Counted from the first letter of the stretch, positions 1 to 10,759 are shown. The stretch: 64,000 nt of DNA from Diplodia intermedia (GCA_021495925.1 JAKEKT010000001.1:1426001-1490000); one strand, 5' to 3'. Notes: generated by a model not told the origin, from the letters alone. Translations and numbers: made by a program.

Positions 1-1
1 C

Positions 2-727
2 CACCGTCTACTCGTCAGTGACTACCGCTCGAGCGAATTCCACACGTGCGTGTTTGGCGGGCCCGAGGAAGACAAGGACGTGCAACTCGAATGCTGGGAC
101 GGCGAAGGCTTCGTCGGAGACCTGGACTGGGAGCGTCGCTTCACCGAGAAAGATGACAGCAGCAACAAGCACAAGAAGCGGGACGCGCAGCAGGAATCGT
201 CGACATCGACCACCACATACAACCCGTCGTTCTGGAGCAGCCTGATCTCGGCCGCGGCAACGGAGACGGTCACCCCCATCCTGCTGACCGACTCGTCGAC
301 CACCATCACCACCACATACGACTCCTCGCTCTGGAGCAGCCTGCTATCGGCCGCCGCGACCGACACGGCCAGCGTCGGCCTGCCCGTGCTGTCCACGACG
401 ACGACGACGACGACCGCTGCCGCCAACGGGACCGCCGCGTCGTCGTCGTCGGACGCGAGCCTGGCCACCGGAACCTTCATGTCCGTGAGCGAGGTCTCCG
501 GGACGAGGTCCTCGACTGGCGCTGCCTCCTCGACTGGCCCGGCTGGGACATCTGCTTCGGCCACGTCCGACGCCGCGAGTTCGGGAGGCTCGACTGCTTC
601 CTCGAGTGCGAGCGCGGCCGCGTCTTCGTCGACGTCTGGCGCCGGCAGCACTCACTTCAAGGGTGCTTATGGCAAATGGCTGTGCACCGGTCTCCTTCTC
701 GGTGTTGTCTTCACGTCTCTTCAGTGA
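2..727 (+). CDS. Ser/Thr-rich secreted or GPI-anchored surface protein, C-terminal part only
   Basis: The frame is open from the left edge, so the start and any signal peptide lie outside the window; no ATG inside it is a convincing start. The visible part is about 241 residues. A short folded-looking stretch with two cysteines (HTCVFGGPEED..LECWDGEG) is followed by a KR-containing linker and a long Ser/Thr/Ala-rich stalk. The stalk contains two diverged copies of a 33-residue unit (TTTYxxSxWSSLxSAAAT). The protein ends in a hydrophobic tail (LCTGLLLGVVFTSLQ) behind a small-residue stretch, which resembles a GPI-attachment signal. I do not recognise the N-terminal domain. The role is inferred as a cell-wall or cell-surface protein; a single-pass membrane protein is the alternative. 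Confidence 0.6.
   Translation, partial: HRLLVSDYRSSEFHTCVFGGPEEDKDVQLECWDGEGFVGDLDWERRFTEKDDSSNKHKKRDAQQESSTSTTTYNPSFWSSLISAAATETVTPILLTDSSTTITTTYDSSLWSSLLSAAATDTASVGLPVLSTTTTTTTAAANGTAASSSSDASLATGTFMSVSEVSGTRSSTGAASSTGPAGTSASATSDAASSGGSTASSSASAAASSSTSGAGSTHFKGAYGKWLCTGLLLGVVFTSLQ
212..370 (+). repeat. Two diverged 99-bp tandem units in the surface-protein stalk
   Basis: The sequence starting accaccacatac at about 210 recurs at about 309, a 99-bp (33-codon) spacing. Both copies encode TTTY..S.WSSL.SAAAT, and third positions differ, so the duplication is not recent. Confidence 0.6.
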
Positions 728-1072
728 TTATGACTGAGGTTCTGTTTTCACGTTGTATCTGGATCGGATATGATATACCCCAACAATCTGCTATGGAACT
801 AATCCTTAATTCGAGAGCAGAGGCGCCTTCTATAATTTAAAGAGATTATATACGTTGTGATAAGGCCCATTCTACTTGTGACTTCAACTGTTTTCGGCTT
901 CGTAAGCGCTGATTACTCGCTCAATCAATGATTTTTCTCCTAGTAGTCGGCATCCTTTCCGAAATGCTTTCGCCGTCTAGCTTCTTGCGCCTAACTGGCC
1001 ATAGACTTAAACGCCCTCTCGTCGATTCTCGGCCAACTGCACCAAAACCCGGGCAGCCCACACTCTCAGCCC
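728..1072. other. Convergent 3' intergenic spacer
   Basis: This 345-bp stretch lies between two genes that end toward each other. It is AT-richer than the flanking coding DNA and holds no reading frame I can support. It is presumably the 3' UTRs and polyadenylation signals of both neighbours. Confidence 0.5.
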
Positions 1073-2881
1073 TCATATCCAGTCCTGTCCCCTCGCCTTC
1101 CGCCCGGCGGCCGAACTGCGATACATGCCCACCTTCGCCGTCCGCCCGCCCATGCGCACCAGCCCGGCCAGCTGCTGCACGCCCGCCAGCACGCCGTCGA
1201 CGACCTGCACGTCCTCGCCGACGGCCTCCTCGACGGCCGCCTTCAGCGGCGTCATGCCGGCGCAGCCCAGCGCCAGCACGTCGGCGCCCCCGGCCACCAG
1301 CTCGCGCGCCACCTCGCACATGCGGCCCACCACCTCCTCCTGGCTCTTCTCGTGCAGGTCCAGCACGCCGAGGCCGCAGCTCGCGACGCCGGCGCAGAAG
1401 CCGTCGAGGCCGTAGTGGCGCACGGCGTCCTCGTGCATGACGCGCGAGCGGCCGCTGACGGCGACGATGCCGAAGCGCTGGCCGAGGGCGCGCGCGGCGA
1501 AGTAGAGGGAGGCCTCCATGATGCCGACGACGGGCTGGCGCGGCAGCTCCTCGCGCAGCATGCGGATGAGGGCGTGGTCCGAGTAGCACGCGACGAGGAC
1601 CGCGTCGTGCGTGTGGGCGAGCGGCAGCGCGGCGCGGAAGGCGGCCGCGGCCGACAGGACGTTGTCGACGTTGCCCTCGACGGCCGAGGGCGCCGGCTGC
1701 GGCGCGGTGAAGCCCGTGACGGCCACGTCCGGGGGCAGTTGCGACTGGCACATGGACACGCAGGCGTCGGTCATGGACCTGGTGCCGTTGGGGTTGACGA
1801 GGAGGATGCGGATCTTCTTGCTGCTGGACGACGACGATGATGATGTGCCGTTTGTCGTCACGTCGGTCGGCTGGGCGGATCCGAGCTTGGGCGGCTCGAC
1901 GACGCCGGTCTGGTCGGTGATGCGGGCGTAGTGCTCGACGCGGCGGTGGCGGGCGAAGTCGAAGGTGCGCTCCTTGCCCGGGCGGCAGGCGTCGAGGTCG
2001 CAGTCGGCGACGACGAGCTCGTCCTGGTCGGGGGTGGCGGCCTCGGCCAGCAGCTCGCCCTCGGGGCCGGTGATGCAGCTGCCGCCGATGAGGTCGTAGC
2101 GGCCGTCGTCGAGGCCGCAGCGGGCGGCGCTGACGGAGAAGCAGGCGTTGGTGTAGCTGTGGGCCTGCATGACGAGCTTGTGGTGGAAGAGGGCCTTTGC
2201 GCGCGCGGCGTCGGGGCTCATGCTCTTGTCCGACCCCCACAGGTGCGGCGCGAAGCCGGCCGTGTTGTAGCCGCAGTAGACGACCTCGACGCCCTGCAGG
2301 CCCAGCACCCGCCAGCTCTCGGCCCAGCGCCGGTCGTTGCAGATCATCATGCCGAAGATGGGGTCGCCGTCGCCGTCGGCGCGCAGCCCCGGCACGCGGA
2401 AGGCGTTGAAGCCCAGGTCGCCCGGCAGGAAGTAGCGCTTCTCCAGCTGGTTGGTCGCGTCCGGGTCGGCGAAGGGCTCGAAGTCGCCGGGCAGGTGGAC
2501 CTTGCGGTACTTGGACAGCACCGAGCCGGTGCGGGCGTGGTAGTAGATGCACGCGTTGAACGTCTCGCCCGCGTCCGTCTTCTCGGCGAAGCCCACGGCC
2601 ACGTCGACGGCCAGCTCGCGGGCGCGGTCGAACAGCGGGCGCGTCTGCGGCTGGGTGGTGACGTCGCCGTGCTCGAAGAAGGAGTCCAGCTCGGCCGGGT
2701 CGGTGATCAGGTGGCGCGGGAAGAAGGTGGTGAAGGCCGTCTCCGGGAAGAGGACCGACTGGGCGCCCTTGGCTGCCGCCGAGTCCAGCAGCGCGAGCAT
2801 GCGGTCCAGCGTCTTGTGGCGCGGGTCGCCGTAGTTGGTTGCGCCCATCTGGGCCGCGGCGAGACGGATGACGCGAGGCAT
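1073..2881 (-). CDS. N-carbamoyl-D-amino-acid amidohydrolase fused to Asp/Glu/hydantoin racemase
   Basis: This is a single uninterrupted frame of 602 residues. The start is the ATG at 2881, which begins MPRVIRLAAAQMG, the usual start of this hydrolase family. Residues 1 to about 335 are a carbon-nitrogen hydrolase (nitrilase superfamily). The catalytic triad is visible as E47 (FPETAF), K127 (YRKVHLPG) and C181 (MMICNDRRWAE). The CNDRRW context is typical of D-carbamoylases, which turn N-carbamoyl-D-amino acids into D-amino acid, CO2 and ammonia. A Thr/Ser linker (about 341-354, eight serines) leads to residues about 355-602, an Asp/Glu/hydantoin racemase domain. It starts KKIRILLVNPNGT and keeps both catalytic cysteines, C432 (LVACYSDH) and C540 (LALGCAGM). 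The domains are separate proteins in the well-known bacterial hydantoin systems. The racemase relatives include allantoin racemase and yeast Dcg1, so the exact ureide substrate is open. No targeting signal is seen, so it is probably cytosolic. Confidence 0.9.
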   Translation of the reverse strand: MPRVIRLAAAQMGATNYGDPRHKTLDRMLALLDSAAAKGAQSVLFPETAFTTFFPRHLITDPAELDSFFEHGDVTTQPQTRPLFDRARELAVDVAVGFAEKTDAGETFNACIYYHARTGSVLSKYRKVHLPGDFEPFADPDATNQLEKRYFLPGDLGFNAFRVPGLRADGDGDPIFGMMICNDRRWAESWRVLGLQGVEVVYCGYNTAGFAPHLWGSDKSMSPDAARAKALFHHKLVMQAHSYTNACFSVSAARCGLDDGRYDLIGGSCITGPEGELLAEAATPDQDELVVADCDLDACRPGKERTFDFARHRRVEHYARITDQTGVVEPPKLGSAQPTDVTTNGTSSSSSSSSKKIRILLVNPNGTRSMTDACVSMCQSQLPPDVAVTGFTAPQPAPSAVEGNVDNVLSAAAAFRAALPLAHTHDAVLVACYSDHALIRMLREELPRQPVVGIMEASLYFAARALGQRFGIVAVSGRSRVMHEDAVRHYGLDGFCAGVASCGLGVLDLHEKSQEEVVGRMCEVARELVAGGADVLALGCAGMTPLKAAVEEAVGEDVQVVDGVLAGVQQLAGLVRMGGRTAKVGMYRSSAAGRKARGQDWI

Positions 2882-3392
2882 GGTGGTGGCGGTGCGGTCA
2901 GTTGCGCGTGAATTGGACAGCAGAGGGCAGAGAGCCCCAAGACATATAGCCGGCGGGCGCTGATGTGATTCTCTCAGCAATTGACGGCCGGCTTTGACGC
3001 GGCGGCGAGCGGGTGGCTCACGATAGGCACCGGCATGGGTAGGTGGTCGAGCTATCGCCGGCGGGCGGCAACCCCGCGGCGGGCGGCGTCGATCGCAGGG
3101 CCTTAGCGCCGCGCAGTCTCGCGATGGACCCAGGGGCACGGTTCATGATGGCCGATAAGACGTGAGGGAGGGGTGCGGGTGGTGAAGCCGGGGGGAGTGT
3201 TCGGGCGAGGACGGTTGTGGCCGAGCGATAGCATGGCCTATCTCTTATCGCGCCTGCGTCTGCAACCACTCGCCCTGTCCGCGACAAACACCATGACTTG
3301 CCCCCGTTGTGCTGGCATTGCCTATACTAACATGAGCCTGCTCCCTGCCACTCCCGCAACACGCGGCCCAAGTCTCCGCCCTCCAGCTGAAG
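2882..3392. promoter_or_regulatory. Bidirectional promoter of the hydantoin enzyme pair with six GATA-factor sites
   Basis: This 511-bp spacer separates the divergent carbamoylase-racemase and hydantoinase genes. Matches to HGATAR, the site of the fungal nitrogen regulator AreA/Nit2 and related GATA factors, occur at 3021-3026, 3052-3057, 3153-3158, 3226-3231, 3238-3243 and 3245-3250, counting both strands. The last three are tightly clustered. Regulation by nitrogen catabolite repression is inferred from the sites, not shown. Confidence 0.55.
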
Positions 3393-5064
3393 ATGATTGC
3401 AAAGGTTGACGTCGACCTCATCGTGCAAAATGCCACCGTGGTGCGTACTCTGAGCCTCAACGTCGTCCCGAATCGGGTCCTGACTCGTCTGCCAGGTCAC
3501 TGCTTCAGATGTGCTCCCGAAGCAGGACATAGCCATCCGCGATGGCAAGATCCTGCTCCTCGGCCAGAACCTGGCCTCTCTGTTCTCCGCCGCCTCCGTC
3601 ATCGATGCTCAGGGCGCCTTCGTGACCCCTGGAGGCGTCGACTCTCACGTCCATCTTCACCAGGACAATTCACCCACCGGGGACAACTTCGAGACCGGCT
3701 CCCGTTCGGCCATTGCCGGCGGCACCACCACCGTCCTAGCCTTTGCCTCGCAGAACCGCAAGGATGAGTCCCTTTACCCCACCGTGGACGAGTACCACAA
3801 CAGGGCTCGCGACCAGTCGTATTGCGACTATGGCTTCCACCTCATCCTCACCAACCCGACCAAGAAGATCGTGGATGAGGAGTTGCCCGTCCTGGTCAAG
3901 GACGGCATCAGCTCCGTCAAGATCTACATGACCTACGAGCCCCTGAAGCTCCGTGACCGCGAGATCCTCGACATCATGATGAGCACGCGCGCCCTGGGCA
4001 TGACCACCATGGTGCATGCCGAGAACAGCGACATGATCTCGTGGATCACCGACCGCCTGGCCGAGCAGAGCCTCACGGCCCCTTACTACCATGCCGTCAG
4101 CCGGCCATCCATTGCCGAGGACGAGGCCACCTACCGCATCATCGCCCTATCGGAGCTCATCGACATCCCCATCCTGATCGTGCACATGTCGAGCCGCACC
4201 GCCGCCGCCCACGTCCGCGCCGCCCAGACGCGCCTGCTGCCCGTCCACGCCGAGACGTGCCCGCACTACCTCTACCTCACGTCGGACGCGCTCAAGTCGC
4301 ACGACGAAAGCGACCCCTTCTCGGGGGCCAAGCACATCTGCAGCCCGCCGCTGCGCGCCGACCGCATGGACCTGGACGCCATGTGGGCGGGGCTGGTCAA
4401 CGGCACCTTCACCACCTTCTCCTCGGACCACGCGCCCGCCAAGTACGACCACCCGTGCGGCAAGAAGCTCGGCCTCTCGCCCGCCGACGGCTCCATGCAC
4501 TACGACAAGGTCCCCAACGGCCTGCCCGGCCTCGAGACGCGCCTGCCCGCCCTGTTCGAGGGCGGCGTGCTGACCGGCCGCGTCTCGCCCGCAAAGTTCG
4601 TCGAGCTGACGGCCGCGAACCCGGCCAAGCTGTACGGCATGGGCGACCGCAAGGGCGCCATCGCCCCCGGCTTCGACGCCGACCTGGTCGTGTGGTATCC
4701 GACCCCGGAGCAGGTGCCCAGCGGTTCGGCCACGGGCGGTGCGGGTGCGGGTGCGGGTGCGGGTGCGGGTGCTGCCATGGAGCCGTTCAATCTGACGAAC
4801 GCGATGCTGCACCACGACATCGACTACACCCCGTTCGAGGGCATGCGCTTCTCCAACTGGCCGCGCTACACCATCCTGCGCGGCAAGGTCGTCTGGGACC
4901 GCGACGGCGGCGGCATCGTGGGCGAAAAGGGGTTCGGCGAGTTTTTGAAGCGAGGCAAGAGCACCCTGAGCAAGCCGAGAGATACGTGGGTCAACGAGTT
5001 CAGGCCTGGCGGGAAGGTCAGGGTGGCAATGGAGGGGGGCAGGACGGCGCCGGCGTTGGATTAA
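3393..5064 (+). CDS. Hydantoinase / dihydropyrimidinase (cyclic amidohydrolase)
   Basis: Two exons (3393-3440 and 3496-5064) encode 538 residues. The 55-bp intron restores MIAKVDVDLIVQNATV to VTASDVLPKQDIAIRDG, the usual beginning of this family. All metal-site residues are present: H67 and H69 (DSHVHLHQD), the carboxylated lysine K158 (SSVKIYMTY), H190 (MVHAENSD), H246 (IVHMSSRTA) and D327 (FSSDHAP). The family opens the ring of 5-substituted hydantoins or dihydropyrimidines to N-carbamoyl amino acids, which is the substrate class of the divergent neighbour. An alternating Gly/Ala stretch near residues 431-445 comes from a hexanucleotide repeat and looks like a lineage-specific insertion. 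Allantoinase is less likely, because it normally lacks the dihydropyrimidinase-type sequence around the lysine. The substrate is inferred from gene context. Confidence 0.88.
4741..4770 (+). repeat. In-frame (GCGGGT)5 repeat in the hydantoinase gene
   Basis: Five perfect hexanucleotide units encode alternating Gly-Ala in the C-terminal part of the hydantoinase. The length is a multiple of three, so changes in copy number keep the frame. Confidence 0.85.
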
Positions 5065-6265
5065 GGGAACCCAGGTAGGTTGATTGGATGAAGCGAGGAC
5101 TGATTCCCCAACATGGGAGAAGAGAGAGAGAGATGGAGAGCTCACTGAAAGATACATCTTCGTGCGCGAGGATTGCGAGATTTTATGACTAGATTGTGTC
5201 TCCTCTCGGTATTTAGGACTCTAAGTAGTAACTGGTTTCGAAAGTACTCGAGAATATCAAGTGATGCTGCCTGAAGGCTCTTGGGATTGCTAACCCGTAC
5301 AAGAGCTCGAGTCTCGATTAAGCCCGAGGTAGTGTGAGATGATAGAAGTTGAATTGGCCACGACGATGGGTCAGCTATTGTACCATAACGAATGAGTACT
5401 TTTCTTCTTACTTTTATTTTTTTTTCTTAGAATTTGACACTCTCCCTCGTTCTCCCCGCCCCAGCGCAAATCCAGCACTATCACTCAACAATATTACTTG
5501 TTCCTATTGGGTGTCATTTACCAGACTTGTTCTGATGACATGTTTGATTTACTGTTCAGCGGCCATAATGTATGTACAAACAGTGTGCGTGGGGAGCCGG
5601 AGCCCGAAAGGACTCACGGCTTACCCACCACTGTGCGAGCATCGAAACTTGCAGACCGACAGGTTGATGCATTCAACGTCAAATTGTCTAACTACCACCG
5701 GAGGAAGTCTTCTTGGTTCTCATCAGTAACCATTTTTCCCTCACTTCTGCATTGTTCAGTTCCGTGTTGGATGAATTCTGTTCGAGCATCCGTATGCGGT
5801 GCATGAGCAAAGGGAACCCCCGGATTGGCAGCGTCCCGACGCCATTTGTGTGGCATGCTTCCGGAAACACAGCTCTCACGGGGTACCCGTACCGTCACAC
5901 AACCTTCGGAGACGGCTCCTGTAAGACACGATTCCAAAGTCCAGAGGAACAGTCCAAGGGTCCTCGGTCATGCTTGTTTCAGTGTACAGCCACGCCAATT
6001 GATGCGGAGCCATTCCCGAAAGCAAGTTCGGTCCAGAGCGGAGAACGGGGACAGACCGGGTCTCATCAGGACGGAAGTGGCGCCGAAAAAGGAATGCACG
6101 ATCTCCCGCACAAAGTCAAAGCCGGGGGGCAGGTGTGAATGAGATGGTGTTTTGGATGGGCTAAATCCGCCCAGTCTCTCATCTACGCTATGCATTCTGG
6201 TGTGATCTCCATACTACCGTCTTCGTAACCGTCATCGTCGGTTTCGTCACCGCATGCTGGACTCC

Positions 6266-6296
<31 letters not shown>

Positions 6297-6855
6297 GATT
6301 TCATCATCGAATCGGGGGCGTAAGAATAAACAGAAGCCGGAAAACACCACCAAAAAGATTAAATAAGCAAGAGGACGACGGAAGAAATCTCGGCAGGCAA
6401 ATTGAAAGACATCAGACGAGCTGCAATCAGACATCCGAACCACGAGTGAGGATATGGATACGGATTGGCCCGGCTCTCACCAAAGGAGATAGTCAAGAAA
6501 CGGAACGGCCAATGTGAAAGGCCTCTAGTGTCATGGTAACGCAACGACACATAACTAAAGATGTACGCAACCATGCCGATGAAACGAAAGCACGAGGAAA
6601 GTAAAGATAAGACGAAGGAGACAGCCTGCAGCGTTCGAGACGCGAGTAGAGCAGCAATCGGTCGTTGATATCTCCACCGGCCCCGAAGCTGTGATCTAGT
6701 GCGCCTCCTTTCAGGACGTGAAGATGTGATACGAACACCATGAACAAGAAACGGGTGAACACTCCGCTTTTCAGGCAACGGCAAAACAATGAACGCAGCC
6801 CAAATGATGTGTCCGTAACGCCAAACCCTACCGACAAAACAGTGTATGCGCCTTC
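5065..6855. other. Intergenic spacer with (CAT)10 microsatellite
   Basis: This 1.8-kb stretch lies between the convergent hydantoinase and histidine kinase genes. It has lower GC and only short unconvincing frames. The only clear structure is (CAT)10 at 6266-6295. A GA-rich run lies near 5121-5132, and the rest is probably 3' UTR and spacer. Confidence 0.5.
6266..6295. repeat. (CAT)10 microsatellite
   Basis: Ten perfect CAT units lie in non-coding DNA, followed by a short imperfect continuation after CGATTT. Confidence 0.9.
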
Positions 6856-9800
6856 TTATCTCTCGCCGCTAAGGATTTTTGCTCTCTTCTTCTCAACCAA
6901 TTTTTTGAGCTCGGCAAACTTGACCGGCTTCGGAAGGTAGTCGTTGATCCCACTACCCATTGCCTCTTCCTGCGCTTGAGCGGACGCCAAGCCAGTCAAG
7001 GCCACGATCTTGGCAGGCATGACACCGTTTTCATGCTCGTATCTCCGAATCTCTCGGGTGCTGGCAAGGCCATCCATGACAGGCATCGAGATGTCCATAA
7101 GAACGAAGTCGAAGCTCTTAAGGACGCTCGAGGGGTGCTGCGCGCTGGGTTTCACCGTCATGGTGGCGTCCTTGTAACGTTCAAATGCTTCGAGACCGTT
7201 TGTAGCCTCAGTATAAGCGAACTTGTGCTTCTTCATGAACATGACCAAGAGTTGCAAGTTGATTGGGTTGTCATCGACGACAAGAATCCGCAGATGGGGG
7301 TTGTCGAAAGAGCTGGGGTCGCGGTTGAGTGCGTTCTCGGCCGGCGTCGGTGCGATGGCCGTCGAGGGACTGGCAGCAGACGCCGTAATGGCATCTCTGA
7401 GCAGCGATCTTTCCGGGATCTCCAGACCAGACGCCTCCTCACTTCCACTCATACTGCGTATCGCCATGTTCCGATGAGGCACGGGAGGTGCCTGGCCAGG
7501 GTGATAGACATACTCGTGCTCACGGAGAACCGCTGGCGCCGAGATTGCTCGGTTTACTGACGGTTTGTTCCTCGATTCCTCAATGTGCTTTAGACAACTC
7601 GTTATTATCCGTGCTAGCTTGCGTGGACCACATCTGGCTTATGTTAGCTGCAAGTCTTGTCACAACACCTACACCGGGGCTCAGAACTTACGGCTGTGAA
7701 ACTACGGTGACATGCCGCCCGAGGGCCTGCAGCCGGTGCTCTTCTCTTGATTTCAGTGCAATCTCCTCGCTCGGATTCCTGCACACTATCACCAGAGGTG
7801 CGGTGCCACTCTTGCTCGCGTGAAACTCGAACAGCTTGTCGACCAAGGAGGGCTCGGTGACAAAGAAAAGGTCCGCATCAACGCTTTGCGCCGTGGTCGA
7901 TTCAACGAAGTCCATCTCAAACCAATTGTAGCAGGTGTCTCGGAAGGAGGAGATAAGGCGGTGGTCTTCTCCGGTGAAGTCTTGGTGCTTGGAGGTCTCG
8001 GGTATAAGCAAGCAGGCCCTCATACCTCTTGTCGAAATGGCAGCAGGCATGATAGTGCTCTCCGGATCGTTCGCTTGCTGTGCCGACAGGGGCAAGGTCA
8101 GGAAGACGTCCACTTCGGTGCCGACGTTCTTGGTGCTTTTCACATCAATCGTTCCACCAAGCGAGTCTATGATCTGGCGAACAATACTGAGGCCCAGGCC
8201 CGTCCCAACAGCGAACGGGTCCTCTTGGGAAAACGGCGAGAACAAGCGCGTCCTTTGATACTCGACAGACATGCCGATTCCAGTGTCTATGACGCGGAGG
8301 TGTGCCTCCAATCTCGCAGGGTCGGCGCTCCTTGATGCATGTAAGTTGACAATGACATGCCCGGATGTTGTATATTTCAAGGCGTTGCCCAACAGGTTCA
8401 TGACGATTCGTCGCAAGGCTCCGGGCTGCGTTTTGACGTTCCAGCCCCCAGTCGGGTGCACATTGAGAAGTATAGTGACTCGGCCTTCTCGGTCCTCGGT
8501 GCTTTGCGTAACGTCCACGGACTCTTTAACAAATGCGTCGGACGTCGAGCGAAGCGCTTTGATTGTGGGACCGGCGTCATGGAATGCTCCAGCATGGGCC
8601 TTTTTGAACGCATCGCCAGCACAAACGGCCTCGACCACTTCCTCCACAAGTGCACTAAGGTCAAACTCGGCGGTAACCCCCATGACTGAGTTGTCGTTTC
8701 CATTCGGAACCTGTTTGAGGCGCGCCTCGTGCTTCTTTCGCTTGTGACTTCTTCCGAGCTTGTTGATTTTGGCGTAGTCGAGGACGTGGTCGATGGTGTC
8801 CAGCAAAGTCTTGCCGCAGATTTCGATCGACGTGAAAAGCGATGCCTGGTATGATGTGCCTGCGGTTTCGTGCAGGAACTCAACACTACCCAGAATACCA
8901 TGAAGAGGTGAACGAAGCTCATGGCTGATGGATGCGATGAAGGTCGTCTTTGCTCTATCCGCCTTCTGCGCATTCACTCTTGCAACCTCGCTCATGATGC
9001 TGTTGCTGAATGCCTTTAGGTACGGTAGTTCATTGTCTGGACTCATCAAACGGCCAGCGGTTGATGTCCAGATGAAAGCACCGGCAACCCATCGTTCGAC
9101 AGTCGGATCCCACATGGGCAGGAAGATCAAGCTTCTGATGCCAGGTAAGACTTTCAGAAGCTCAGTGGGGATCAACTTTTCCTTTTTCTTCGTCTTTTTG
9201 GGGTACTCCACAGTCGAACTTGTACCACGGCTTGCCTTCTGGTGCTCAGGATCCGATTTTTCATCTGATGAGATGCCCGCTCCTTGGTCTGTGAAGCTGA
9301 AGAACTTGCCGTGGGGAAACCTCTTGATGTATCGTTCCATACTGCGCTCTGAAAAATTGAAGCTTCTCTCACTGAGTGGTTCTTCCTGCATAGTGTAGGG
9401 GTCTGTGGACAGTCCCACCACCTCGCAGATTTTGTCCAAACGGGCATTATGTTCCCCCTCCATGGCAGCCGCAGCAGCCTCTTTGGATATGCTGGAGGTA
9501 GATCCGGGAGACTTCCTAGTCCTTCGAGGCAGCCTTTGATCGCCCGAGCTTGAAGGCGGCCCACTGTCGGAAGTCTGCGAATCATCGCTTGGATCGGCAA
9601 GGCTTCCAGTGGGGTCATTAGGCGAAGTCTTTATGTCGCTCGAGACAGTACCAAAGAAGACAACACCATCCGCACCTGTTGAGGCGCGAATGATGTTCGC
9701 TGCTCGGTGGAAGACGTGCCCAATGTCATCTTCATGCTCGGTTCTCTCGGGTTTCGCAATGCTCACGGGCAGGGTTGAGGAGGAAAACGAGGGGCCGCGA

Positions 9801-10759
9801 GTAGGCCTGGGGCATTCCTTGTCCTGAATGCGCGAGTTCTCCGTCTGCTTCTTCAGCGTAGCCGAATGACTGCGAAACGAGGGGGTGCGCATGACGGCGC
9901 TGCCTCCGAATTTGTCTTCGCACGAATTGGGTGCAATGGTCGGGCTGAGGTGCGCGGGCACGGGTCCGTCCGGTTCAATCGTCACACCCTCGATGAAGTC
10001 GGCCAATCCCCGCACCATTCGCTCGCCCTTGTTTCTGTCATCCCTGTCCTTTGCCATTTCCAGATGTTCCATGACGGTTGCCGCCACGTCCTGCATGAAC
10101 TTGAACTCGTCAACGGTCAGACCATGGCGAGGGTTCTCGTCCGACACAGAATAGGCGCCAATGCGGTGGCCGGCCCTGGTTCTGATGGGGACGCCAGCAT
10201 AGAAACGGACGGCTGGCTCGGACTTGACATAGTCGCGGTCCTTGAAGCGGTCGTCGAGACGCAGGTCGGGAATGACCAGGCCCTCGCCCGTGTAGGTGCT
10301 GCCGTCCTCGTCCGTCGCAGTGTACCTCGCGCCGAACAGGTTCTCTTCAACACCATCGTGTCGGGCTATAACGGTCTGGCCCAGCCAGATGTTGTCGCCG
10401 GGGCCGTGGCGGAGGTCGTCAACGAGCGAGAGGGTCTTGGTGGCTTCGGCGAGAATGTACTGCTGCTGGGCGTCGATGAGCGAGACCATGGCACGACGCA
10501 CGCTGAGGCGCAGGGCGGCCAGCTGGGCAAAGGCCGTGAGGGCCTTGTCGCGCGAGGGCTGGGCGCGGAAGCCCCGGTAGGTCAGGGCGAGGGAGGCGCC
10601 CTGGTTGTTGACATTGACGAGGCTCTGGGCATCCAGCCATGGCTGGAAGTACCTGTATTGGGTTATCAGCGTGATCGGCCGGACCAGGTGTTGATCAGAC
10701 GCCACCCACCTGTGCAGGTCCCGTTCTCTGGCCGCCTCCGGATAGACGGCGGGCGACAT
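6856..10759 (-). CDS. GAF-domain hybrid histidine kinase with C-terminal receiver
   Basis: Two exons (10759-7692 and 7633-6856) with a 58-bp intron give 1281 residues. A GAF-like region covers about 85-250 (LSLVDDLRHGPG, VIPDLRLDDRF, FYAGVPIRT, ISVSDENPRHG-type motifs). A low-complexity linker follows. The kinase core has the phosphorylatable H613 (SISHELRSP), N box (NLLGNALKYTTSG), G1 (DTGIGMS) and G2 (GTGLGLSIV). The receiver has VVDDNPIN, phosphoacceptor D1203 (VLMDISMPVMDG) and the switch lysine in YLPKPV. Joining across the intron recreates VSQPCGPRKLAR, a common bridge before the receiver in fungal hybrid kinases. Such proteins feed the Ypd1-Ssk1/Skn7 phosphorelay. I did not assign it to a numbered fungal class. 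It lies within the hydantoin block, but nothing in its sequence links it to hydantoins. Confidence 0.92.

Noticed and set aside
1931..2911. A 326-codon open frame on the plus strand opposite the carbamoylase domain
   Set aside because: It is the antisense shadow of a conserved GC-rich gene, rich in Val, Ala, Gly and Arg, with no domain signature.
4147..5157. A 336-codon minus-strand frame opposite the hydantoinase
   Set aside because: The conserved metal-site residues are on the plus strand; this is a compositional shadow.
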